In this document: in pieces, positions 22,614 through 33,021 of the stretch
Position numbering within the stretch: the first letter of the stretch is position 1
Layout: every line of letters begins with the position of its first letter
Position numbers and translations under genes: made by a program
Notes under the pieces: generated by a model
The model's input: only the letters and a program-made list of their open reading frames with translations
Database searches by the model: none
Told to the model about the DNA's origin: nothing
Source of the DNA: Pomacea canaliculata
Taxonomy: Eukaryota > Mollusca > Gastropoda > Architaenioglossa > Ampullariidae
DNA length: 64,000 nt
Assembly (NCBI RefSeq): GCF_003073045.1
Contig: NC_037593.1
Location: 22,873,868-22,937,867, forward strand
Direction: 5' to 3'

Positions 22614-24285
22614 GTATATATCTTAACTACAGAGCGTGGAATGAATGATCGACTAAGTAGGAGTTAAGGTGGTTTTACAAATTATTCTTTTTTTTTTTAA
22701 AGGGAAAAAGTGAAACTTGGTGATCACCTCATCTAGCCAGCAAGAAGGATTCCCCCAGCAATACCAGTAAACGTTTCAGTCTTTTCTTAGTCAGGACAGT
22801 TTATACACAAAAATAGTTGCTCTGAATTTAGTGTGTGCGAAAATCAATATTCTGGAACCATGGGTTGCAGTATCATTATTGACTGTAGGGCTTGACGTAA
22901 GCATTAAAAAATATAATTAGTCAGGTTTCCTATTCCTCTGAGTTTTTGGCTATATTGTCTTTGCTGACACTATGTAGAGATGTCTGCTGTATTGCTTTGA
23001 GCTCAGTTATGTTTTTTCACGTACTGAACTCTCCTATTTCATATGCGTCAACATTTTGAAGTTGTGTAACCACTTTAAACCATATTTCGTTTTCCTTGAT
23101 TAAGAATTATACGTTTGCTTCCTTGTGTACAGAACAGGCAACAACTTACATTGGAGACCGAGCTCAATCCAGCCTACAAAGAAGGCGTTCATCCTCTATG
23201 AAATGAATAACCGGTTAGCAGCTTCATGCAAATACCCCTAAGTCATGTGTGATGTTGCCTACTCCCTCTATGGACCGCACATGACAGGAAACAGCAGATA
23301 ACAAAAGGAGACATAAGAGCGAGAGAAACGAAAAGTAATGACTGGGAAGGTTGTCAAAACTATTTGAGTTGAAGTCAATGTCTTGAATTCAACAAGAGGT
23401 ATTGTTCATATTGAATTTTTAATGATGTAATTTTCTTTGCGTGCGTCCGATGACTTGTGAAATAAAATTTTGAATGTAACCATACTAAAACCTAACGGGA
23501 ATTCCCGTTATTACTTTTGGGATTCTATGTGTGTGCAGTTAATCATAACCGTTCAACTTCTGTATTTATTGTGTATTTAAATGACATTGTAATGACCAGA
23601 TTACTTTTAAGTGGGCATTTATTTGTTTTAAACCACAAGACCACTCTTATGCACTTGACCAAAAGCAGGCAGAATGCACAAATAAATACCGCTAGTATTG
23701 TGATAATCTCTGTAAAATAATGACGATTGGTTCTATCTGACTAATTTAAATAAAATGAAAAATTTAATTCAAGTGTCTTCGTTATTTGAAGCTAAAGAGC
23801 ATTTTTATTTCATCTTTTTTTAAGTTGATGTATGTTCGTTGTGTCAAATTATTTACAACAAATATTTAATGCAGAGAATCAGAGGATAATTGAGTTCTGG
23901 TTGCGGCTGCTAAACATGAATATTAAAAGAATGTAAAGAGCATGTAGTGTGTTCGTGTTTGTGTGGTGTGATATGAGGTAAGAAATGCTGTCATAGCAGT
24001 CAGTATCAATGTCAGCTGGCGTCTTAAGGAAAAGTAACCAGTAATAAATGTGTGGTGTGGTGGAGAGTGTGACAAAGTCCTTTTAGCAATTGCAGCCTGG
24101 CTTGCTCAGTAACTTGGCCAGATCAGCACTTGTCAAGAAAAATATTTAATTACGTGTAGCACCCTCTGGCTGTTTGCCTGATATGCTCTTCTGCATTGAA
24201 TGATCCTCAGCCAGCATGCAAAGATTATAATCATCATCTCAAAGGGTGTATAATATACAGATGGAGTATTAGATATTTGTGTGTG

Positions 24286-24385
24286 NNNNNNNNNNNNNNN
24301 NNNNNNNNNNNNNNNNNNNNNNNNNNNNNNNNNNNNNNNNNNNNNNNNNNNNNNNNNNNNNNNNNNNNNNNNNNNNNNNNNNNNN
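24286..24385. other. Assembly gap, 100 N
   Basis: Exactly 100 N, a conventional scaffold gap of unknown size. The flanks are homologous to internal positions on the opposite side: the left flank (ending at 24285) matches up to about 39994, and the right flank (from about 24390) matches from about 8245. Two contigs with overlapping ends appear to have been joined without merging. Confidence 0.98.
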
Positions 24386-24690
24386 TGAGAGAGATTTTAG
24401 CTTAAACAATGTCCTTAAACACATTTCAAAAACCAATGTATACTATGGTGTACTCTGATCACATTATAATACATATTGATAGTTACTGCTTAAAAAAGAA
24501 TAAAATCAAATACAAAAACACTAAAAAAACAATAAAAAGAACCAGAGCCTCAGAGAACATCATATGCAAAAGAAAGTGTGAAAAATGACTGCATTATGAA
24601 CTGGTTACAACCATTTTCTTTACTAAGACCTTCTAATGACTTATAAAGTCTTGCGGTAAAAATACTTATTTTCTAAACGTATCTAAATAC

Positions 24691-26020
24691 CTTTATTCTT
24701 CAAACAGTCTTCCCTTTCTTCATCCAATTCATCTTCTTTTTCATTGAGTTCGTCTAAGTCATTTCTCTAGGTTTTTTCCTTAAAATAAAAAGGTCCAAGA
24801 AAATTTAGTGAATGCTGTACTTAAAATGTAAACCTAACTAAGATAGTACTCTGCTTGCAGTTTTGTAACCACACAAAGTGGGATAGCTAAAGACAAAACC
24901 ACATATCCGTAACAGTACCTTACCGAAGATAACTTATCACCTCATTTCTGATAATATTTATAACATACAAAAGTGTACTATTTCAGCAGTTTAATCTGCC
25001 TAAGCAGGCGTTCAAAAGGAAAGTGAGCGACTAATAGCACACTGAAGCAAATTTTTTCAAATAAATTTAACTGTGCAACATCTTTAAAACTTTGTCACAA
25101 AAAGCTTTTATAGTAGTTCTAGTCAATCTAGTAAAATTCTTTCCTGTATAACATTCAGAATGTATGCACAGCCACTACCCCTACAGCAGGTACATCTCCT
25201 GTAAAAAATGCAGAGACCAAATTTAGCAACCTGAATTTTCTGAACAGTCTGCCAGACTAAGTTAATTAAATGTCACTTTCTGTCACCTCTTCTCTTTTGA
25301 GGATAATGTTAAGTCTTTCGTAGTAGCATCATTCCATTCGGTTCTTCATTTTGTTCTAATAAACATACAGGAAATGAAAAGATAGCTGAAAAAGCAGAAA
25401 ACATAAATTTTAACAAATTAAAACGTCATTTTGTTAATAAGAACTTATACTTCATATCAACACCAACATGCAAATATACAAAACCCTCACTCATTATAAA
25501 TCAAGAACATAATTCATACCTAGTACGGCGTGTCAGTTCCTCGACAATAACAAATTAATTGTGAATTCTACACTAATTCTCATGGTTTAGCAATTAACTG
25601 TGAAACGTTTGAAACAAGAGTGCTTGCGCTTCATTATAAAATATCCCAACTGTTTGAATATTGGAGGGGCGGGAGGTGTTTGTTGTTAGTAAAAGTACTG
25701 AAACGGATTTTGCAATATTTTATCTGCTTTTCTGAGCCAACCAAAAGTATTAAAGTCTTTGCTGCCTTTGAATTTCTTGACCACTGGCGACGATGGATGA
25801 TAACTATATCCGTTATCCGAACAATTAACAAAGTTAAACTCGTGTATTATTCTTGCAATTTCCAAGATATTAAATTCATAACTATGCATGCAGGCTGTCT
25901 ATTCTAACATATTAGTCACTTTCTCATTAAACAAACTAACACATCGCATTATTCCAACTTCAGTATTTTCAAACCGCAGCGCTGAATTATAAATATAGAC
26001 TCTTAACATACCTGATTGCC
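24691..26020 (-). pseudogene. PDCL3: PDCL3 exons 3-1, copy B, damaged
   Basis: Exon 3 (about 24779-24691), exon 2 (about 25354-25231) and the Met-Gln exon 1 position (about 26017-26012, where ATGCAG is changed so that no start codon remains) are recognisable by alignment with 8565-9926. Each has several single-base indels. Exons 4-6 are absent because the contig begins here. Most likely an assembly duplicate of the true gene at 5001-9926. Confidence 0.8.
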
Positions 26021-26397
26021 AGAAATATCCCCGACTCTTATTTCGTTTCAGTCAGAGACGTTTCTGGTACAGTAAGACACCAGCTCGTTTTGAAAGTAAT
26101 AAAAAAAAATCTCGCACCTGTCTCTCTGTTTCCTTTTATAGATAGTTTGAATTCTATAAATCTTATAAGCATTTATACTATTAACTGATTACAACAACTA
26201 TTAGACAAATTTTAATGAGCTAAATTTAGTGTTGAACACGACATTTTCTAGCCACTGAGCCTTTTTTATAACGAGGTAGTGTCCCTTTACAGTTAGAACG
26301 TGACTTGTTGTTAAAACCACCGTCAACGTAGAGCATACTTCAGTGTGAAATCGCCCACATAAATAGTTTTGTATCAAAATGAAAGTTTTAAGTCTTC

Positions 26398-29300
26398 ATG
26401 GAGCTTAATATATCACCAAACTAATGCACTTACTCAAAGTCAAAGAGATTTAGGTCGTACTGAAGATTAGGACCAGTGAAGCAAAGTTCATATCTGTGGA
26501 AAATGAAATACAAACTATCTGACCATGTTATTGTACTGCGAGCGGCTGGAAATTACTCGTAACAAAGAGCCGCAACAAGGCAGTGAAACGCTAAGATGAG
26601 GGTTAGATCAACTGAAAATAGACTGTCAATCCACGTTTCAAGCGGGTTCTTAGAACCTCAGCACAAGAGGTGAGATTATCCCTAGTCCAATATGAAAGTG
26701 CGTTTATATACATAGTGTATCATTATCTCGTTTACATAAACATATGACGATTTAAATTTTTAATTACACCATACAATAAGACTAACACAATATGGATGAA
26801 ATGATAATGATTAAAATCATGCCTATTTAATGTACAGCAAAATGCAATATATGTAGTGTAAGATATAATAAGATCATATATGTTTAAAGAACCCAAAACT
26901 GCTGAAATTATTTTGGCATTTTCACCAAAGTCGCAAACCAGCCTAACTAATTAATTTCAATATATTCATTATAATTTGGAGGGCATAACACTTCTTTCCC
27001 TTCACAGCAATGTCTATCAGCAAGATTGTTTTCAGCGACTGACGGCAACTCTTGAGAAAGACTCCGACACAGCAAGCAGGATTTCGTCCTGCTGAGATGT
27101 CCTCTCCGAACACCTCTTCATTCGCGACAATCTGGGAAGCAGACAACGAATGGAAACACACGCTTACACATTCATCGACCTGAGAAAGGCTTCTTACCAG
27201 CATCCACGCGAGTCCTGATGGAATATCCTAGCATTACGGATCCTGCAAAACTTCGTCAGTCATGCAATGCTGTACAGCGATTTCAAATCCATTTCTGTGC
27301 ACGGAGCTCACAGCCCTCAAGTCAGTACCGGGAGTAAGCAGTGCTGCATTACTGTCCCTTCTCTCATCCTGGCCATGGACTGTTCATGAAGACTTCCAAC
27401 AGATCATTGAGAGAGAGGATCAGAGTGACCCATGACTTATGACACAACAACAACGCTTGAAGACTTGGAACTTTGCTTGATACATTGCCCTGCTGTCACA
27501 CCCCCACCAAACAGCAGAAAAAACAAAGGCCTTCTCAGAAACACTGGAAACCTTGCTGCTGAAGGTCAGCACAAAGAAAACGAAAAGTATGAGTGAACGC
27601 CAAGCCAAGACGCATCAATAAATGGAGAAGAGATGAGGAAGTTGACAGTTTCACCTATCTTTCTTTCCAAATGTCCAAAAACACGGGATGCGGAGGTGAG
27701 ATTCAGCCCGAACAAAAAAAAATGGCGAAAGCCACCAGCCTTCGCCTCACTGCAGGAGCACATGGAAGCAAAAAAACATCAGCCAGAAGATCAAAACTGA
27801 GAATCTCAGTCAAATGTGCATCAGCACCTCCATCTTACGGATCAGAATCATGGAAGAGACCAAAGTTCATCAGTAACAGCTTGACGTCTTCAAAACAGAT
27901 GCCTCAGGCGCATACTTAACATCTTTTGGCAAATACCTTATCAGCAACGAAGAACTCCACCGAAGAACTGAAACCGAGTCCATCACCACCAGTTCAACGA
28001 AGCGTTGGCGATGATGGACATGTGCTCCCAGCAACAGCAGACCTTTCCAGAGTTGCCCTACGATGGACTCCAGACTGGCCGAAAGAAACGAGGCCGCCCA
28101 AAGGAAACTTGGAGAAAGACAGTGGAAAGGGAGATGAAAGAAAGGGCTGGACATGGTCACCTAGAGGGTTTCAGCGATCGACATCGTGGCGACTCTGGTT
28201 GAGCCTTATGTGCAACCTATGCACAAAGAGGAATAGATATGATAGTAATAGGACAGTTTCCACAATCAACAATGTTGACCACAAATTAGGTAAGATCAAT
28301 GAAAAAGTCATGTGAAATGGTAATAGGTCATACTATACAGAAATTTAGAATATTGTCTTCACGCTCGTATGCTCTAGTCTAGGGCCAGTAAAAGCTTAGG
28401 TATGAAGTTAACTCTCTGGAGGCCTGTCATAATGGAAGTTCTTGCTACATCTACACTGCGCCACTAAGTTTACTTGCATGCCGCTGAATGACATGGAGTT
28501 TGGTGGATACGACCCTGATAGGCACTTTAGTCATCGCCAACCTGGATTCTATGTTGAGAGCTCCATAGATCTGGGTGGACCCAATAGATTCTGACCTAAA
28601 CGTTTCATAGGAGAGGATGGCAAACGTGTGCGATCCTTCTCTATAGGTCGGCACATCTGTGTTGGATGAGACACGAACTAATATACGTCTGTGTGAGACA
28701 CTTACCAGAATAAAATTATTTGTATATCTGTCAACATTTGTACAACACTTCCAATTCCTTCCATCTGGAAATTTGGAAGCTTCGACCATTGCAAGGCCTG
28801 ATGAGATTTTCCTATTGTTCTGAACAATTTCAACATTCGAGCTGCTAGGATTGTTCACACAAGAAACATCTGAATAACAGTAGTGAGGGGACATTACCAT
28901 CTCAGAGGGCACCAAACATATCTACAGTGACTCTACACTGTGTTTTCCATTCTTATTATGTTTGTGTGTTTTCTTTTTCTTTTTAGTATGCGCTTTTAGC
29001 CTGCCTTTAATTTTTGGGAAAAAAGCGCTATACAAATTCAACATATTATTATTATTATATGCTATATAACACTGAATTCAAGTTGAAACCTAGGTGTGTA
29101 GTTACAAACCTACCAACTAAAAGTCCTTAATTGTCAAGGATTATGGCATAGATTAAATTGAATGTTTGATTCATGTAAATGTGATTTTTGGCTATTTGTA
29201 TTTGCATTAACTGCTTAAGGCTGAAGATAGTGATGTAGAAAGGTTACACATAAAATAATTTTCTAAATTTGAAAGTGCACAGTATTTAAGTTATAATAAT

Positions 29301-29751
29301 AAGTAATAAGACAATACTGAGATCGTTGTTTGATTCACTGATCCATATTATTTCTGAAAATAAATGTATTTGTTTTAACAGGTACATGAGGGCCCAAGAA
29401 GAACAAGAACGTGAGGCTCTTCTGTCACGCACCTTCACAACCAATGACCAACAAGATACCTCTATCTATATTGACCCTGCATTGCAGCATCACTCACGAT
29501 TAACTAGTGCTCATAAGCGATTGGATGATTTTATTGAACATGGTTCATCTATGTTAAGTAACTTACGTAGTCAAGGCACAACACTTAAAGGTGTGCATCG
29601 ACGAATTCTTGACATTGCCAACACACTTGGACTCACTAACACTGTGATGAGGCTTATTGAGAGGAGAACTGCACAGGATAAGATCATATTAGTTGTTGGT
29701 ATGGTAGTGACTGTTATTATCATGTATCTAGTGTGGCAGTACTTCACCTAA
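26398..29751 (+). CDS. GOSR2: GOSR2 / membrin, copy B: exon 1 damaged, exon 2 intact
   Basis: Exon 2 (29382-29751; AG acceptor 29380-29381; TAA stop) gives the C-terminal 122 residues in one frame. Joined in phase to exon 1 from copy A (10311-10582) it predicts 213 aa; human GOSR2 is 212. Seen in exon 2: EEQEREALLSRTFTTND, the SNARE helix with its central glutamine in LRSQGTTLKG (about Q155), DIANTLGLTNTVMRLIERR, and a C-terminal anchor of about 20 hydrophobic residues starting ILVVGMVVTVII and ending WQYFT with no lumenal tail. Exon 1 here (about 26398-26669) has many indels. Role from family knowledge: a tail-anchored Qb-SNARE pairing with syntaxin-5, Bet1 and Sec22 (early Golgi). Confidence 0.9.
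26972..28250 (+). mobile_element. RTE-like LINE fragment in GOSR2 intron (copy B)
   Basis: Counterpart of 10905-12224, with additional copy-specific indels. The C-terminal LINE part (KETWRKTVEREMK) and the GATA-rich tail near 28232-28250 are recognisable. Confidence 0.8.
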
Positions 29752-31610
29752 AAAATGGTTTGTGTCTGAAAAACCTTGATGAAACATCACATCTCCCTTG
29801 GTTATAGTCCAGTCTTTATAATTCTAACCAAATATTACAGATTAATTTCAGACATGACTTTACTAAATCATTGTATTGATAAAACAGTCTCGCTTTTCAA
29901 TCATTAATTTATGGACAGACTTTTTTATGTCTAAATAGCATTACATAGGTAAACATTTCTAGATTGAACAATTATTATCTTAAAACTTGTATTTCTATTA
30001 AAATGTAAAAACTGTCATTCCAAACTTGTTATATTGTCATGTACTGCCATTTTTATTATGGATATTAAAGACAGTTAAAAGATAAACCAAGTTTTAATAT
30101 ACTTTATTGCATTTGTAAACAACAAGTTAGTCTTTATTAGAATGATGATAGGATGTCACAATTGTAATAATGTTGGCACTATTTAAACAGGGTCAGAGTT
30201 GAACGTGCTCCCTTTTTACTTCTTCGGTCACCTGTTTTTCAAACAGCATAGCATTGCTCAAAATACTCTAATAAATATATAACATAGGTTATTTCATTTG
30301 TGTGTGTGTGGGTTTTTTTTACTTTTGTTTAAATTACATCTGCATGGATTTTGCAAGCATATTGTGGGCAGTGATTTTTTTTTTTTTTTGGTTAAACAAT
30401 GCATTCCACTAATATGGATGTCCTCATAATGCATCACCACAGTAGAAAGGAAGAGTGAAATTTACAGGAATGGGATAACTCTGGATGTGGGTATGTGAGG
30501 GAAATTTACAGGAGCGGAATATGTAATTCTGGATGTGGGTATATGAGAGTGGCCACAACCTATTTGAGTAGAGGCTGCATTTTGGTATATGACATTAATC
30601 TTGTCCATGATAAATGGCCCTATGACAATTAATTGGAGCAAAAGTTCAAACTATTTTGAATCATCCTATAATGTATACATTGGTGTTAACTCAATAAATT
30701 AATACTAATGAAATTAATTAAATTTTATAAGCCTTAAAACAAAGGCGTCATAATAACTATGGTCACCGGTCATCTCTCGCCAACGCCGTAGTAAAATCGC
30801 CCCAACCATTAGCATGTCATCCCGGCACTGAAGAAAGCTCAATTATCCCAAGCCAAGAAAGACGATTAAGCGATCAAATATCATACAATTCAAGTGCAAA
30901 CTCGGATCATTCTGATCTGATTTTGGCACAGGAGCAGCCATGGAAGATTTATCAATTTTTTTCAGAGTAAATCGTTCGTTGGACCAAGAATTTTAAGTAG
31001 GGCGAAGTACTGGTCCCTTGAGTCAGGAACGTCAGCCAGCAGCGTTATGTGCTTTACAGACGTAACAGTAGATGTACTGATACATGTATAATTATACAAC
31101 AGAGTGCGATGCGACGATGTGTGTGTGTTGGGACAGAGACGTATAACGTCTCCGGGACCTTGCAACAAATGTGGGCAATGTCGTAATTTGAGATGACACC
31201 GATGATTCTGTCTCTCTGTCCCCATCCCCTCCAGCTTCCCAAACACATACACACTAACGAAAGCACATACACTAATTCAAATTCATGCACAGAAATTAAA
31301 TGATAAGGTTATGAAATAAGCATCACCAACACAACACTGCATGAAGCCATCGATATAGCAGCCTGTATTCGAGTACATTCACTTCGGACGGTACTTAGTG
31401 TACACAGTTTGAAGATTTACTTATTCACTGAATAACCCTGGCGAAACCAACGACAGAGGCATCAGACTGTGAGGCGCAGAACCATCAACTTATATAGCGG
31501 TCCCTTACATCCCACAAAGGATCAAGAATGGCCACATGCCACTCACAAGAAGTTTGGTCCACAACCAAATCGACCTTATCCTGAGACGACAATAGACCTA
31601 TTAGCAGGTA
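29752..31610. other. GOSR2 3' region and GOSR2-FKBP11 spacer (copy B)
   Basis: Likely contains the GOSR2 3' UTR; an ATTAAA hexamer at 30064-30069, about 310 bp past the stop, is a possible poly(A) signal. No other exon recognised. Around 31535-31600 a plus-strand frame reads LVHNQIDLIL, a possible LINE endonuclease remnant. Confidence 0.4.
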
Positions 31611-32079
31611 CAGTCGAACTTCTGTAAGTCGACCTTCCGTACGTCGAAATTCTGACTCAATTTTTAACATCAGCTGCATGGTTGGTTTCCTATTATAAGC
31701 AATGCATATTCAACTTCCGTACGTAGCTCGAATCGGCCTGGCCAAAGACTTCCAAAACTTGAATGTTTTAAGCCGGTCAGCATGTTGAAACCGTTTGAAA
31801 ATACGCGGAAAGTGTAAAATCGTGTACTCCTCCCCCATCGACCCTGCGCACCCAGATTCTCCTTTCTATAGGAAACACGTGTACGATAAGCGCGCGATTC
31901 CGGCCGTCTCTGCGGGGTGCTGGAGTGTCTTTAAAAGAATGACAAGAAATGAACATTTGGTTAAAATTAAACGTCCATCAGAGTGAAAAAATGTTCTTCC
32001 TTAACTCAAACCTTCCTTAACTCAATTTTGTTTTTCATCGGTCCCTTGAAGCTTCGATCGACTTACAGAAGTTCGACTG
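31611..32079. mobile_element. Tigger/pogo-like MITE (469 bp) inside a LINE remnant
   Basis: TA at 31609-31610 is followed by CAGTCGAACTTCTGTAAGTC. The 3' end reads GACTTACAGAAGTTCGACTG followed by TA at 32080-32081. The inverted termini match closely (CAGTCGAACTTCTGTAAGTC) and the TA duplication fits the Tc1/mariner superfamily; the CAGTCGA start suggests pogo/Tigger. An internal copy of a similar motif (AACTTCCGTACGT near 31710) is also present. No transposase frame is evident. Confidence 0.7.
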
Positions 32080-32081
32080 TA

Positions 32082-32370
32082 CTAACAAAAAGATCCAAGA
32101 TCTTACCAGCAGACTGAAAAATAGCTCGAAAGCATATGGAATGGAGACTAGCACTGAAAAGAGCAAGTTATATCAATGGCAACGGCAAAGCAGAGACCTA
32201 TGTGAATGGACTACAGCTCGAAAGGGTAAACAACTTCAAGTACATGTACTTCATGGAAGCATGGAGGATGGGAGCCACCTTCTTCAAGGCCGTACCATAT
32301 GCAGCTCCATGCCAGATATCTGCATCAGGATCGAAGAGCAGCGGCGGCGATGGCTGAGCTAGATAGGATC
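32082..32370 (+). mobile_element. Degenerate LINE reverse transcriptase C-terminal fragment
   Basis: Immediately after the MITE the plus strand reads LTSRLKNSSKAYGMETSTEK, then NGNGKAETYVNGLQLERVNN and FKY, with frameshifts. This is the segment downstream of the RT catalytic box in RTE-like elements (compare 'EISTEKSKVM..NG..LE.VN.FKYLG'). Together with a possible endonuclease remnant left of the MITE, it suggests that the MITE landed in an already deleted LINE. Confidence 0.55.
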
Positions 32371-33021
32371 TGCATGACGTAGTCATAAACTCATAATTAA
32401 GATAAGGTTCATTACGAAGTACAATCTGTATACGGATGTGACACGTGAACTTTGAACCAAGGACGTGTATAGACGTGGATATATTAGTTCGTGGTATAAC
32501 AAACCAGCCATAGCAAACAGTTGCAAGATGTTTTAGCCTATCGGTTTCGTTCTCAGCTCTTAGCTTAGTTCTTTGATTTCGAAGAACACGTATACTCAAG
32601 CACTCAATTTCATGCATGAATAATGAGGCAACAATGATACAATATTCAAATTCTGTAAAAATTTTTTCGGTACTTCCATACTCAGGCTTCCATAGTTTTC
32701 ACTCCCACCGACACCCATTACACTGCTGTAAAGGGACACAACCTTTCGAAAAAAAAATTAAACTACTATTTTATTTTCAACTAGAGATATTTAACTAAGG
32801 CACTCATGGCATGAAAATATCTCAGTGACAAGAATTTTTAAAGAAAAGCAATTACTAAATCATATAAAAGACAAACAGCTATTTTCGTATTTACCACATA
32901 TGTTAGCTTAAGCTTACTCCAAGCGTCTGCATTTGGTGTCAGTGAACGTGTCACCAGACTTCGAACTGAAATAGTATTGCTTTTACATAAATATATTTGT
33001 GTTTCTAGAAAGAAACCTAAA

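Larger units (their letters stand above)
17255..23338 (+). pseudogene. FKBP11: FKBP11-like gene, copy A, frame-broken by indels
   Basis: All six exons of the FKBP11-like gene are present in order at about 17255-17362, 17494-17561, 21476-21574, 22102-22134, 22703-22767 and 23133-23338, but most carry 1-2 base insertions or deletions relative to copy B at 33022-39050. Exon 6, for example, loses the frame after ISL. Introns carry the same type and density of indels, so this is probably uncorrected sequence at a contig end rather than a decayed paralogue. It is labelled pseudogene only because the sequence as given cannot encode the protein. Confidence 0.75.
8245..24285 (+). repeat. Direct repeat copy A (left contig end)
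   Basis: About 16.0 kb containing PDCL3 exons 3-1, the promoter, GOSR2 and FKBP11. It is colinear with 24390-39994. Quality looks good up to about 10.9 kb (PDCL3 exons and GOSR2 exon 1 are intact) and poor towards the gap (GOSR2 exon 2 and all FKBP11 exons damaged). Confidence 0.9.

Noticed and set aside
32920..33021. XBP1/ATF6-type site upstream of FKBP11
   Set aside because: Only GAACGTGTC is present; it lacks the TGACGTG core, and the two copies of the region disagree, so no claim can be made.
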